DNA of 64,000 nt. It comes from Aestuariibacter sp. GS-14 (GTDB lineage Bacteria; Pseudomonadota; Gammaproteobacteria; Enterobacterales; Alteromonadaceae). The DNA lies in the NCBI RefSeq assembly GCF_006494365.1, contig NZ_VHIP01000005.1, positions 186,001 through 250,000 of the forward strand, in the 5' to 3' direction. Below, one piece after another: positions 44,652 to 54,105 of this stretch. The translations under genes were made by a program, and so were the position numbers. Position 1 is the stretch's first letter. The number at the start of each line of letters is the position of its first letter. The notes beneath the pieces were generated by a model that saw nothing but the letters and a program-made list of their open reading frames with translations, did not search any database and was not told where the DNA came from.

Positions 44652-44697
44652 AATTGCGATAAAGTGACAAGGAATTTTACAACAACGGAGTTTTACC

Positions 44698-44985
44698 ATG
44701 GCTATCACAACACAATATGTGGTCTCACACAAAGGGGTAGAAAAGTTGGTTACTACCGATAAAAAAGAAGCAGATCAGTACGATAAAATGCTGGATGTAG
44801 CAGACAACCTGGCTATCTACATTCAGGCTAAAGGCATTAAACTCAGCGACGACCTTGCCGAGGAGTTGTCTGTTATGCTGTCTAAGAACAAAGACAGCCT
44901 GGCCAAATTATTAAAAGGCACAAGCGCAGACAGCATACTGTCGGAAGAAAGTGCCGAGGTAGTAAAGCTAAAAGCTAACGGGTAA
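44698..44985 (+). CDS. yebG: DNA damage-inducible protein YebG
   Basis: 95-residue SOS protein; the E. coli YebG is LexA- and cAMP-regulated and of unclear biochemical role. Conserved opening MAITTQYVVSHKGVEKLVTTDKK slightly split by normal variation, then KKEADQYDKMLDVADNL. SD CGGAG is 8 nt before ATG. The tail EVVKLKANG is also usual. It shares one LexA box with divergent umuDC. Confidence 0.93.
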   Translation: MAITTQYVVSHKGVEKLVTTDKKEADQYDKMLDVADNLAIYIQAKGIKLSDDLAEELSVMLSKNKDSLAKLLKGTSADSILSEESAEVVKLKANG

Positions 44986-45012
44986 ATCCGGGATACCCCC
45001 GGTAAATGAGCG

Positions 45013-45048
45013 GGGTCACCAGTTGGGTCACAAATTGGGTTACCTTGG
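45013..45048 (+). repeat. Degenerate 12-bp tandem repeat, G-rich
   Basis: Three units at 45013, 45025 and 45037: GGGTCACCAGTT, GGGTCACAAATT, GGGTTACCTTGG, followed by more G-runs. The four G-tracts at 45012-45051 are separated by 9, 9 and 7 bases, a marginal G-quadruplex pattern just after yebG. Confidence 0.55.
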
Positions 45049-45095
45049 GGGAGCCTTGGAAGGAAACCCTGGGGGGAACCGTGGCATTTGATGAA

Positions 45096-45131
45096 ACAGG
45101 CACTGCGCAGTAAAGTGGTTGCCGTGCCTGT
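45096..45131 (+). terminator. Terminator hairpin downstream of yebG
   Basis: ACAGGCAC and GTGCCTGT arms around a 20-nt loop, followed by TTTAGTTAG; the opposite strand is A-rich before it, so it may serve the convergent chemoreceptor gene as well. Confidence 0.55.
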
Positions 45132-45199
45132 TTTAGTTAGCTTTACCAAAGCTTAGGCTCCGGCTAAGACTAAGTTAAGCTTAAAAAAGCGAATGGCTA

Positions 45200-46780
45200 T
45201 TAACCAATTTCGCCTTTTATGTTGAATCGCTTAATTACGCCGTTTACTTCACCAATTGTAGCGTGTAGGCGCTCGCTAGCGGCAAGTGACGCTTCTGAGC
45301 TGCGCTGGGTGTCAGCTGCGCCATCTGCAATTTCAACAATTTGCTGATTGATGTGCTCGGCCACAGAGCTTTGTTCTTCTACGGCAGCCGACATTTCCAT
45401 TGTCATTTCGCTGATGCCTTTTACGGCAGTATTGATTTCAGAAAGTGCCCGACGCGTCTCTTCTACAATTTCGGCACCTTGCTGTGCAGACTCCAGACCC
45501 CGGGTAGACACCGTAACCGCCCGCTCACTGCGGTTTGCAAGTACCTGAATAATGTCGTGGATCTTATCGGTAGATTCGCGGGTTTTAGACGCCAGCGCCC
45601 TTACTTCGTCGGCCACAACGGCAAACCCTCTTCCCTGTTCGCCTGCGCGTGCTGCTTCAATTGCCGCGTTAAGGGCAAGCAGATTAGTTTGGTCTGCAAT
45701 AGACGAAATTATACTGGCGGCTTCACCGATGTCACTGGTTGATTGCGCAAGCTCAGTTACCGTTTTAGAGATCGATTCCACTACCTCTTTTAGTTCCACA
45801 ATAGCGGCGGCAGCCGATTCGGCTTTTTGATTTCCGGTATTTACGTTATTGGCTGCCAGCTTGGCACTTTCAGCATTATTTTCAACTCGCTCCGCTACTT
45901 CCTGTATCGATTGCGACATTTGCGTTACTGCCGATGCGATTTGCTGTGTCGCTTGGTTTTGCTGCACTACTGCGGAGCTGGTACGCTCAGCTTGCTGATG
46001 CGTCGTATTGGCAATCTCTTCCAAACCGCTGGCAGAATCCTTAATTCGTGTGAGTGCAGTTCGGCTCCGCGCCAATTCACACCCCAACACCAGTTTGCCC
46101 CGCGCGACAGCGCCAAAATCACTAAAGTAGGTTTGCGATACAACAGGACTGTCGTAGGAGTCAGGGCTCAACTTTATCAACGACTCCCAATCCGCTTCAG
46201 TTGCCTTAAACTGCCATAAACCAATAATGATAAGTGCTACTGCGGTAACCAAGGCAGACATCCAACCCGACGTAAATGCCAAAAATGCCACCAAGGGGAT
46301 CCCAGGCACCCAATACATACTCAGTTTTTTTACAAAATACGCGTAAAGCTCTGAGGCTGGAGCGGCAGACTTACCGGCCAGAATACGCGAATAGCGTGAT
46401 CCAGCACGTACAATTTCATGCTCTAAAGCCGGAACACGCACCGATTCGTACCCTACAATGCGATTGCCATCGTAAACGGGTGTAACAAACGCTGATACCC
46501 AATAATGATCACCATTTTTGCGCCGGTTTTTTACCAGTCCCATCCAGATTCTACCAGCCTGAAGTGTTTGCCACATTTCTTTAAACACACCGGGCGGCAT
46601 ATCAGGGTGTCTGACCAGGTTGTGATTTTTGCCAATTAATTCTTCACGACTATAACCACTCACTTCAATAAACTCTTCATTGCAATGTGTGATGATTCCG
46701 CGCTCGTCAGTGGCAGATATTAACCGATACTCTCTCGGAAACTTATATTCCCGCTGCGTGACGGGCTGATTATTCCGCAT
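45200..46780 (-). CDS. Aer-like PAS-domain methyl-accepting chemotaxis protein
   Basis: 526-residue energy/redox taxis receptor. Start at ATG 46780 because Aer-type proteins begin [12 protein letters not shown]; the frame opens 16 codons earlier. The PAS domain (about 10-120) contains [28 protein letters not shown] and NLVRHPDMP. Two close membrane segments (about 160-205) follow without a periplasmic domain. The signalling domain has the conserved tip [35 protein letters not shown] binding is expected from the family. It converges with yebG. Confidence 0.92.
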   Translation of the reverse strand: MRNNQPVTQREYKFPREYRLISATDERGIITHCNEEFIEVSGYSREELIGKNHNLVRHPDMPPGVFKEMWQTLQAGRIWMGLVKNRRKNGDHYWVSAFVTPVYDGNRIVGYESVRVPALEHEIVRAGSRYSRILAGKSAAPASELYAYFVKKLSMYWVPGIPLVAFLAFTSGWMSALVTAVALIIIGLWQFKATEADWESLIKLSPDSYDSPVVSQTYFSDFGAVARGKLVLGCELARSRTALTRIKDSASGLEEIANTTHQQAERTSSAVVQQNQATQQIASAVTQMSQSIQEVAERVENNAESAKLAANNVNTGNQKAESAAAAIVELKEVVESISKTVTELAQSTSDIGEAASIISSIADQTNLLALNAAIEAARAGEQGRGFAVVADEVRALASKTRESTDKIHDIIQVLANRSERAVTVSTRGLESAQQGAEIVEETRRALSEINTAVKGISEMTMEMSAAVEEQSSVAEHINQQIVEIADGAADTQRSSEASLAASERLHATIGEVNGVIKRFNIKGEIG

Positions 46781-47000
46781 GGTGTAGGTACTCCAATAAG
46801 TCCAAGGACACTGAACAATATTCTTCACAGAATGGCATTCGCCGAAAATCTGTAATTCACTGTATTTTTAAGGTATGTAAACGAGGAACAATGCTTATAC
46901 TAAAGTAGACACGGTGGATTAATTTCGCAAATTAATTAGGGATGTTTTCGTGCGATGGCATAACAACGCGGCAGAACGAAAATTTTGATAGCCTTAAACA

Positions 47001-47027
47001 AAAACAGCACCAATGAGGTGCTGTTTT
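47001..47027 (-). terminator. Terminator of the CZB chemoreceptor gene
   Basis: Perfect AAAACAGCACC / GGTGCTGTTTT stem with a 5-nt loop, followed on the minus strand by TGTTTAAGG. A- and T-tracts on both sides; lies 25 nt past the stop. Confidence 0.85.
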
Positions 47028-47051
47028 GATATCTAATCTGATAACTACTCG

Positions 47052-48140
47052 CTATCTCGCTAAGTGGTTTCCAATCTGATCAAGTAATGAGGCAACCTGA
47101 CGACTGGCTTCTTCCATAGAGGCTATTGCGCTTTCGCAGCCTTTAGTGTCTTCTTTTTGCGCTGCCCGCATGGCCTGAACACCAAAACGGTGTACTGCAG
47201 CATGGGGCGCATCCAGGCGTTTAAATGCATCGATTTTTCCCGTCGGAAGATGCGCGTTTTCGCTGTACCACTTGCCCAACCGACAACGCGTATGATCTGA
47301 AAAATCTTCTGGTGCTTTCGACGAGCGTCCACAAAGTACTGAGTATACTTCCGATTTCCACACTACATGGTCAAGTTTCACAGTTTGAATAAACGTTTGC
47401 GTACTGGCACCGCGAATAGCTTCTTCCATCACATCACAGTGCGACACCATTTCTTCGTAGTTGCCATTTAAGCGGGTAACACCGTTGGCCAGGTGCGAAT
47501 TGTTCTGTTGCAATTCAGCTACCGACGACACCGCTTTTTGGGTTGACTGGATAATGCTTTTTACCAACTCTGATACTTCGTTTGCCGACTGATTGGTTTC
47601 GTTAGCCAATGAACGAACTTCATCCGCTACCACACTGAATCCACGACCAGCGTCACCGGCGCGAGCCGCTTCGATGGCGGCGTTAAGCGCCAGCAGGTTA
47701 GTCTGGTCAGAAATACTGGTAATGGTTGATACGAATTTATTGATACTATCAGCGGTTTCAGATAACCCTTCAATACTAGTGCTCATGGTAAGCATCATTT
47801 CACTCAAACCAGCCATGTCGTTAATGATTTGCTGCAACGACGCTGAAGAATCAGCAAACAAGCGTTGATTATCTGCCAGCTTATTGGTTTGTGACGATAC
47901 CTGGTGATATGACTCCAACACGGTTTCGCGGATCCCTTCAACCTGGCACAATGAATCTAACAAACTTCTGAGCAGTCCCTGTCCGCTGTGGTCAACTTCC
48001 TGTGCCGCAGCAAGGTCTTGTCTTAACTGTTGGTTTTCAGCTTCTAGTGCGGCAATTCGGTTTTCTAAATGAGACTGTTCTTTTTGCAGTGCTGAGACTT
48101 TTTGCAAAGCACTGTCGTGGGTTGAGCGAGATACAAACAC
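47052..48140 (-). CDS. Soluble chemoreceptor with C-terminal CZB zinc-binding domain
   Basis: 362-residue cytoplasmic MCP without membrane helices. N-terminal coiled-coil (residues 10-50), MCP signalling domain with tip [32 protein letters not shown] near 150-180, then a CZB domain carrying the His/Cys/His zinc set: [22 protein letters not shown] and [12 protein letters not shown] proteins bind zinc and respond to zinc or hypochlorous acid, often in TlpD-like chemoreceptors or with diguanylate cyclases. Monocistronic. Confidence 0.93.
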   Translation of the reverse strand: MFVSRSTHDSALQKVSALQKEQSHLENRIAALEAENQQLRQDLAAAQEVDHSGQGLLRSLLDSLCQVEGIRETVLESYHQVSSQTNKLADNQRLFADSSASLQQIINDMAGLSEMMLTMSTSIEGLSETADSINKFVSTITSISDQTNLLALNAAIEAARAGDAGRGFSVVADEVRSLANETNQSANEVSELVKSIIQSTQKAVSSVAELQQNNSHLANGVTRLNGNYEEMVSHCDVMEEAIRGASTQTFIQTVKLDHVVWKSEVYSVLCGRSSKAPEDFSDHTRCRLGKWYSENAHLPTGKIDAFKRLDAPHAAVHRFGVQAMRAAQKEDTKGCESAIASMEEASRQVASLLDQIGNHLAR

Positions 48141-48240
48141 AGGCTAGGCTCCTTCTGTGGGGGCGCATTTTTATTAGTTGGTATTATATGCCTTATCGGC
48201 AGCTAACAGGGCTAGCATAGCTTTAATTACTTCAATAAAG

Positions 48241-49242
48241 CTACTCCGGACTACTGGTCGTACCTCTTAGGATAAGTCGGGGATCCAAAACGTGCTTAAA
48301 AGCATGACTGCCTTTACCGTAAACACGGTCGAGCACCCAGTGCGCGGCCATCGTCCCGATTTGCCTTACCGGGTAATCAATGGTGGTCAACCCAGGCGTT
48401 AAGTAGCTGGCAAAGTCGATGTTGTCGAACCCGATAACCGAAATATCCTCTGGCACCCGCTTGCCCATTTCCCGTAATGCATTCATCGCACCAAATGCCA
48501 TTTCATCGTTTGCACAGGCCACAGCTGAAAATAACTTGCCTTTAGCCAGCAACGCGCGAATACCCTCCGCACCGGACTTCGCCTGGAAGTTACCTTCGTA
48601 CATCAAGGACGCATCGTATTCGAGACCAGCTTCAGAGAGTGCCTGCTTATGGCCAATCAGGCGGTTTATTGCATCGGCTTTAAAAAAAGAACCCGCCAGG
48701 TAAGCAATTTGTGTATGCCCGATATCCAACATGTGCTTGGTAGCAAGATAGCCGCCTTTAACGTTATCCAAACTAATGCAGTTGTCATCAATTTCGGCAA
48801 TGTAGCGGTTCACTACCACCAATTTAACGCCTTGCTGAACCAAATTCACAAGGTAATCGTCAGTCACCGCTTCCACGTGCAGGATCAATGCGTCACAACG
48901 ACGGCTCAGCAACGCTTCAATTTGCGCTTTTTCAATGGTCTCATCGGAGTGACCTGTGGCAATAAGCATGTGCTTGCGCGCTGCGCGCAGTGATTGCTCG
49001 GTACCGCCCATCATGGAACCAAAGAACGACCCGTGTAGCTCGGGAACCACGTATCCAACGGTATTGGTTTTGTTGGAAGCTAGCGATGCCGCCACTACAT
49101 TGTGCCGGTAACCCAATTCTTCCATTGCTGCCACAACGAGTTTACGGGTTTTTTCCTTAACGGTGCCGGTGTCGTTGATTACTCGGGATACCGTTGCCGA
49201 TGATACACCTGCTTTTTCACTTACCTGTTTAATGGTTACCAT
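48241..49242 (-). CDS. LacI-family transcriptional regulator of the beta-glucoside locus
   Basis: 333-residue repressor. N-terminal HTH MVTIKQVSEKAGVSSATVSRVIN and hinge helix VVAASLASNKTNTVGYV, then a periplasmic-binding-protein-like effector domain (VPELHGSFFGSMMGG, IGFDNIDFASYLTPGLTTI). It is the last gene of bglA-GPH-lacI, so it is probably autoregulated. Two TGTAAGCGCTTNCA sites at the bglA and MFS promoters fit its expected binding. The inducer is probably cellobiose or a related beta-glucoside. Confidence 0.92.
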   Translation of the reverse strand: MVTIKQVSEKAGVSSATVSRVINDTGTVKEKTRKLVVAAMEELGYRHNVVAASLASNKTNTVGYVVPELHGSFFGSMMGGTEQSLRAARKHMLIATGHSDETIEKAQIEALLSRRCDALILHVEAVTDDYLVNLVQQGVKLVVVNRYIAEIDDNCISLDNVKGGYLATKHMLDIGHTQIAYLAGSFFKADAINRLIGHKQALSEAGLEYDASLMYEGNFQAKSGAEGIRALLAKGKLFSAVACANDEMAFGAMNALREMGKRVPEDISVIGFDNIDFASYLTPGLTTIDYPVRQIGTMAAHWVLDRVYGKGSHAFKHVLDPRLILRGTTSSPE

Positions 49243-49260
49243 GTTTGTAGTTCACTGTTG

Positions 49261-50607
49261 CTAATGTGTTGCGCTCAGACGCGCGGCCTGAATTTGCTGC
49301 TGGGTTGCTTCTAGTTGCTTTGCGTCTAATGTATACCAGCGCATAATTATCACAACCAAAACTGACATAATGGCAGGCAGAATACAGAATGAAAACGCAA
49401 TGCCATCATTCACCTGTTCAGTTACCTGACCTGCCTGATAACCGTAAACTGCCAGTAACCAGCCAGACAACGCACTCCCCAGCGCAACCCCAAATTTTAT
49501 AAAAAACACTATGGTGGAGAACGTCACACCGGTTAGCCGCACACCACTTTGCGCCTCACCATAATCAGTAACATCTGCCATTTTCGCCCACAGCAACGGT
49601 GAAGTCATTTGCAATAAAAAGCCCCACACAAAATGCACCAGTAAAGCCATAAGCCACATATTTACCGGAATAAAGTAATTCACCATACACGCCAGTGCGG
49701 CACCAAGCTGTAACCCTACATACAGTTTAATTTTGCCAAACCGCTTTGCCAGCGGATGGGCAAACGCGCAACCAATCAAACCGCCAACCATGCCGGTTGT
49801 TACAAACAAGGTCACGTCATCCGGCCGGTTGAGTACATATTTCACGTAATAAATAGCCAGTGAATTGCGTAATAAAATACCGGTAAGCAGCACCACGCTC
49901 ACCAAACACAATATGCGGCACTGATCATTTCGCCACACCGCTTTTAACTGCTCTTTAAGTGGCATTAATAATGGTTTCTCAGGCTTGAGGCGTTCTTTTG
50001 TGCCCGCAAAGCACAACAGAAACAAGAACATCCCCAGTACCCCCATTAACAGCATAGTAAGCTGATAGCCTTTGGCATCATCGCCACCCCCGAATTTGCT
50101 CACTAAAGGCAAGGTAAAAGACGTGACGAACAGGCCACCAATCATGGCAAAAATAAAACGGTAGGATTGCACCGCCACGCGTTCATTGGGGTCGGCGGTA
50201 ATAACACCACCCAAAGCAGAATAGGGAATGTTAATCGCGGTATACATCAGCATGAGCGCGATATAACTGGTTACCGCATAGGTGAGCTTACCCTGGTAGT
50301 CGGTATCTGGGGTGGTAAAGGCCAGTACACTAATAACGGCAAACGGTACCGCCATCCAGAGCAGATAGGGGCGATAGGATCCCCAGCGAGTTCTGGTTCG
50401 GTCAGCCAGCGAGCCCATCAGTGGATCAGTAACAGCATCAATTAACCTGACCAGCAGAAACATACTGCCTACTGTTGCAGGATTGAGTCCAACGATATCG
50501 GTGTAATAGTAGGTAAGAAACAGCATCACGGTTTGAAAGATAAAGTTACTGGCCGTATCGCCTAGTCCATAGGCCACTTTTTCTTTCACGCTAATCGTAC
50601 TTGTCAC
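49261..50607 (-). CDS. GPH-family sugar:cation symporter
   Basis: 448-residue, 12-helix member of the glycoside-pentoside-hexuronide:cation symporter family (MelB/LacS relatives). Typical features are KVAYGLGDTASNFIFQ at the N-terminus, the DAVTDPLMGSLADRTRTRWGSYRPYLLW cytoplasmic loop, and the LPLKEQLKAVWRN central loop in variant form (LMPLKEQLKAVWRN). It lies 10 nt downstream of bglA and 18 nt upstream of the LacI gene, implying uptake of a beta-glucoside later hydrolysed by the GH1 enzyme. Confidence 0.92.
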   Translation of the reverse strand: MTSTISVKEKVAYGLGDTASNFIFQTVMLFLTYYYTDIVGLNPATVGSMFLLVRLIDAVTDPLMGSLADRTRTRWGSYRPYLLWMAVPFAVISVLAFTTPDTDYQGKLTYAVTSYIALMLMYTAINIPYSALGGVITADPNERVAVQSYRFIFAMIGGLFVTSFTLPLVSKFGGGDDAKGYQLTMLLMGVLGMFLFLLCFAGTKERLKPEKPLLMPLKEQLKAVWRNDQCRILCLVSVVLLTGILLRNSLAIYYVKYVLNRPDDVTLFVTTGMVGGLIGCAFAHPLAKRFGKIKLYVGLQLGAALACMVNYFIPVNMWLMALLVHFVWGFLLQMTSPLLWAKMADVTDYGEAQSGVRLTGVTFSTIVFFIKFGVALGSALSGWLLAVYGYQAGQVTEQVNDGIAFSFCILPAIMSVLVVIIMRWYTLDAKQLEATQQQIQAARLSATH

Positions 50608-50616
50608 ATTTCACCA

Positions 50617-51957
50617 TTAAACGCTTTGACGGCGCGTTAACCAATGTTTAAGTGCCTTGGCACTGCGTTTAGGGACGCGACGCTGACTGCTGTAGTCAAC
50701 ATATACAATACCGAATCGCTTGAGGTAGCCTTCAGCCCATTCGAAATTGTCCAGCAAACTCCACACAAAATAGGCGGTTACATTCACACCGGATTCCATC
50801 GCTTGTGCGACAGCATTCATATGATCCTGTAAATATTGAACTCGAATCGGGTCGTCAACTTCTCCGTTTATCAGTACGTCGTCACAGGCCATGCCATTTT
50901 CGGTGATTTGCACTGGAGGTAAATCATAATCACGGTGCAACTGTAATAGCAAGTCCCTTAAAGCATTAGGGAAAATTTCCCACCCCATAGCAGACACCGG
51001 AGCGCCATGCTCGGGCGGCAGTATAGTAAAGCCTTCGTTATCATCGTGTTGTACGAATGAGCGCGTGTAATAGTTTACACCCAGATAATCAATCGGGGTG
51101 CCAATCAGAGCCAGATCGCCCTCGTAAATATCGGGTTGCTCATCTTCCGGTAACAGCGACAGCAGTTCCGGGTACTTACCGGTTAACACAGGTCTAACGT
51201 ACCAGTCGTTATGATGGTCATGGGCTAGTTGTGTTGCTGCGCAGTCTTTCTGCTGTTCGCTTGCTGCATAGTAAGGCGTAAAATTCAGTACAATACCGCT
51301 GGTAACATCCGGCGCATTCTTACGCAGAACCTGCATTGCTAGTCCGTGAGCTAACAACAAATGATGAGCGGCTTTTTTTCCATATTGCTTGCCTGTTTTT
51401 CCCGGAGCATGCACACCGGCTTCGTACCCCAAATACGCACTACAAAAAGGCTCATTCAGCGTAGCGTAACAATCTACAAGTCCGTTGAATGCTCTGCTAA
51501 CTACATCCACGTAATCGGCAAATGCCCTGGCAGTATCGCGATTTAGCCAGCCCCCCTGATCTTCCAGATACTGTGGCAAATCCCAGTGATACAGCGTCAC
51601 ATAAGCTTTTAAACCTTTTTGCTTTAACAGGGTTAACAGGTGTGTGTAAAACAGCACCCCTTGCTGATTAATACTGCCATCTGCTCTGATGATTCTTGGC
51701 CAGCTCACTGAAAAACGGTAAGCGTCAAAACCAAGTGACGCCACCAGTTCGATGTCATCCTGCCAATATTCAATATGATCACAGGCCACAAACCCATTTG
51801 AACCATCTTTTACCGCGCCAGGTTTGGTGCAAAACGTATCCCATATACTGGCTTCTCTGCTATCTCTGCCACCTTCAATCTGAAATGCAGAAGTGGCAAC
51901 ACCAATGGGGAATGAGGTTGAACTTAGCTGTTTGTTTACACTGAAATTTGTTGTCAT
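50617..51957 (-). CDS. bglA: Beta-glucosidase, glycoside hydrolase family 1
   Basis: 446-residue cytoplasmic GH1 retaining beta-glucosidase acting on cellobiose and related beta-glucosides. N-terminal FPIGVATSAFQIEGG, acid/base Glu in ATLNEPFC, nucleophile Glu in ITENGMA, and the sugar-binding tail SLLDNFEWAEGYLKRFGIVYVDY. The frame extends to 52017, but ATG 51957 starts the normal GH1 N-terminus and the upstream part overlaps the promoter. First gene of an operon with the GPH symporter and LacI regulator. Confidence 0.96.
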   Translation of the reverse strand: MTTNFSVNKQLSSTSFPIGVATSAFQIEGGRDSREASIWDTFCTKPGAVKDGSNGFVACDHIEYWQDDIELVASLGFDAYRFSVSWPRIIRADGSINQQGVLFYTHLLTLLKQKGLKAYVTLYHWDLPQYLEDQGGWLNRDTARAFADYVDVVSRAFNGLVDCYATLNEPFCSAYLGYEAGVHAPGKTGKQYGKKAAHHLLLAHGLAMQVLRKNAPDVTSGIVLNFTPYYAASEQQKDCAATQLAHDHHNDWYVRPVLTGKYPELLSLLPEDEQPDIYEGDLALIGTPIDYLGVNYYTRSFVQHDDNEGFTILPPEHGAPVSAMGWEIFPNALRDLLLQLHRDYDLPPVQITENGMACDDVLINGEVDDPIRVQYLQDHMNAVAQAMESGVNVTAYFVWSLLDNFEWAEGYLKRFGIVYVDYSSQRRVPKRSAKALKHWLTRRQSV

Positions 51958-52038
51958 GCGAAAACGCCTTACACGCAATATCGGGATTTGCGATGGTTCT
52001 GAGGGCCCAAAACACACTTCGAATATATTTCAGGCAAT

Positions 52039-52061
52039 TGTAAGCGCTTTCATTAATTATA
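52039..52061 (-). promoter_or_regulatory. bglA promoter -10 and LacI-type operator
   Basis: Minus strand: TATAAT at 52056-52061, then TGAAAGCGCTTACA (52039-52052) only 4 nt downstream, so the operator covers the start site. The -35 is not clear. Operator core AAGCGCTT is typical of LacI-family sites. Confidence 0.8.
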
Positions 52062-52113
52062 CAAGTTTTTTACATTTACCCACTAATCAGGAGGTTATCG
52101 CAAACATACTTCA

Positions 52114-52257
52114 TCAGGATTTTAATAACTTAAGCCAAAAAGCGAGCTCTAACGCCACACCTACGCCAATTACAACGAAAGATCCTTCCTGGAATCCAAG
52201 GGTATAGCACGCCAGTGCACCCAATAAGCAAACAGCCAATACAATCCAACGTTTCAT
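52114..52257 (-). CDS. Small membrane protein (47 aa), unknown function
   Basis: Short gene below the usual size cut-off. The product starts MKRWIVLAVCLLGALAC, then YTLGFQEGSF and a second hydrophobic segment VVIGVGVALELAFWLKLL ending KS: two helices with basic ends, a believable hairpin membrane protein. GGATATT precedes ATG at a usable distance. It lies upstream of the bglA promoter on the same strand, so it is not part of the operator-controlled operon. No family recognised. Confidence 0.55.
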   Translation of the reverse strand: MKRWIVLAVCLLGALACYTLGFQEGSFVVIGVGVALELAFWLKLLKS

Positions 52258-52350
52258 GCCAATATCCAGTTTGTCTTCGAGAGTTATATCAGTATGAAAG
52301 TATTACCTATTTCAGTCTTTTCTATTTTGTAACAGCGCATTTCATCTATT

Positions 52351-52532
52351 TAGGGCGTGTTGATCTTTGCTGTATTAATTTTGTTCGTTCTAGGTGTTCA
52401 GCGATCGCGGCGCATGTTCGCAGGTGCAGTGGTTCTGCATCAAGAGCATGCAACAAAGAGCGGTGGACACCTAGAGCGAACCCTTCAGGCAGCGCCTGTG
52501 CAACATCATACAGCAAAGATCAACACGCCCTA
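52351..52532. mobile_element. Short MITE-like element with perfect 23-bp terminal inverted repeats
   Basis: Ends GGGCGTGTTGATCTTTGC... (52353-52375) and their exact complement at 52508-52530, flanked by TA on both sides, consistent with a TA target duplication. A second inverted repeat inside (GTTCGTTCTAGGTGTTC against GGACACCTAGAGCGAAC) leaves a 20-base bulge on one side. No coding capacity; probably mobilised by a transposase in trans. Confidence 0.85.
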
Positions 52533-52746
52533 GTCTAAATTAAGTAAATGATTTAAAAATCAACGTGCTATACGCAACCATCGTCAGCCAGCAGACCGCT
52601 AAAGCATCAATTTGCTCAGTCCATTCAGGCAACACAGAATTCTCATAACACCATGATTTATATTTATTATTTAGGTTGCAGGTAATCAGTGCTTACCCAC
52701 AGTAAAATGTCATTCCTACTTGTGTTTGCGCTCATTTTACGCAAAA

Positions 52747-52783
52747 TGTAAGCGCTTGCATTTTTATAAAATAGTCTTATACT
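52747..52783 (+). promoter_or_regulatory. MFS-GH3 promoter overlapped by LacI-type operator
   Basis: -35 TTGCAT (52756-52761), 16-nt spacer, -10 TATACT (52778-52783). Operator TGTAAGCGCTTGCA (52747-52760) covers the -35 and differs by one base from the site at bglA. Confidence 0.8.
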
Positions 52784-52825
52784 CGTGCAACAAAATATTA
52801 ACATACCGCCTTTTCCTCCAGGATA

Positions 52826-54103
52826 ATGGGTATTCAGCAGAAGCAATCAGGGCGAAAAATCATGTCTATGCCATCGGCTACAACTACAACCGGCTCATCA
52901 GCTCCGCTCACTATGTCAACGTTAGTGAGTCTGACGTCGCTGTTCTTTATGTGGGGGTTTATTACCGCCATGAACGATATTCTGATCCCTCACCTTAAGG
53001 CACTGTTTGAACTTAATTTTACACAGGCAATGTTGGTTCAATTCTGCTTTTTTGGCGCCTACTTTTTAGTATCGGTACCAGCAGGCAAACTAGTAAGCAG
53101 GGTAGGATACAAACAGGGCATCATTACCGGTTTGTCAGCTGCTGCTGTGGGCTGCCTGATGTTTATTCCGTCTGCTAAGTTTGCTGAATACTGGATGTTT
53201 TTGCTGGCGCTGTTTGTGCTGGCAGGCGGTATCACTGTGCTACAGGTAGCAGCTAATCCGCTGGTTACCATTATGGGTAATCCCAACACTGCGTCCAGTC
53301 GCCTCACCATGACCCAGGCATTTAATTCACTGGGCACCACAATTGCGCCTATCATCGGCGGCATTCTCATTTTCTCTGCACATTCTGCCACCAGCGCTCA
53401 GGCCGACGCCGAATCCGTTATTGTGCCTTATCTTGCCCTGGCAATAGTGCTTGCTGTAATGGCCTTGTTTACACGCCGTTTAATGTTACCTGCCGAAGCG
53501 CAGCCAAGCCAACTGGACGACAGTCAGGCAAGCACAGTGCTGCATCACCGTCACCTGAAATTTGGCGTGATTGGCATTTTCGTTTATGTGGGAGCAGAAG
53601 TTTCTATTGGTAGCTTTCTGGTGAACTATTTTGGTTCTGCACATGTGCTTTCCATGCCTGAAAGTCAGGCAGCAACTTACATTGCCTACTATTGGGGTGG
53701 TGCAATGGTAGGCCGATTTATTGGCGCAGCGCTAATGCAGCGTATTCAACCGGGTGTGTTACTGGGCTTTAACAGCCTGGCCTCTGTGGTGCTCATTGTG
53801 ACGTCCGTGCTCACAACTGGCGACATCGCTATGTGGTCAATGCTGGCCGTTGGTTTGTGTAACTCAATCATGTTCCCAACGATATTCAGTCTTGCACTGA
53901 AAGGATTGGGTGAACAAACCGCAAAAGCATCCGGCTTGTTATGTCTGGCTATCGTTGGCGGTGCGCTAATTCCTTTAGTACAGGGGGTTCTGGCGGACAC
54001 CCTGGGCTTAACCCTGTCATTTTTACTTCCTGCAATTTGCTATCTGTATATCGGATTTTATGGTCTGAAAGGCTCTCAACCCGATACCCAGGCTGGAGAA
54101 TAA
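52826..54103 (+). CDS. MFS sugar transporter, FucP/GluP type
   Basis: 425-residue, 12-helix major facilitator of the fucose/glucose/galactose:H+ symporter group. Recognisable: [20 protein letters not shown] near the N-terminus, [30 protein letters not shown] and the [15 protein letters not shown] block. Probably imports glucose released by the downstream GH3 enzyme. ATG 52826 is preceded by AGGATA at short spacing; ATG 52862 is an alternative. GH3 starts 2 nt after its stop, so they are an operon. Confidence 0.9.
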   Translation: MGIQQKQSGRKIMSMPSATTTTGSSAPLTMSTLVSLTSLFFMWGFITAMNDILIPHLKALFELNFTQAMLVQFCFFGAYFLVSVPAGKLVSRVGYKQGIITGLSAAAVGCLMFIPSAKFAEYWMFLLALFVLAGGITVLQVAANPLVTIMGNPNTASSRLTMTQAFNSLGTTIAPIIGGILIFSAHSATSAQADAESVIVPYLALAIVLAVMALFTRRLMLPAEAQPSQLDDSQASTVLHHRHLKFGVIGIFVYVGAEVSIGSFLVNYFGSAHVLSMPESQAATYIAYYWGGAMVGRFIGAALMQRIQPGVLLGFNSLASVVLIVTSVLTTGDIAMWSMLAVGLCNSIMFPTIFSLALKGLGEQTAKASGLLCLAIVGGALIPLVQGVLADTLGLTLSFLLPAICYLYIGFYGLKGSQPDTQAGE

Positions 54104-54105
54104 CC

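Larger units (their letters stand above)
52258..52825. other. Intergenic region holding a palindromic element and the MFS promoter
   Basis: Apart from the MITE-like element (52351-52532) and the operator/promoter at 52747-52783, about 290 bases of AT-rich sequence contain no convincing gene. Confidence 0.5.

Noticed and set aside
53941-54105. N-terminal extension of the GH3 enzyme
   Set aside because: It lies inside the MFS gene and would bury the lipoprotein signal that begins at 54106.
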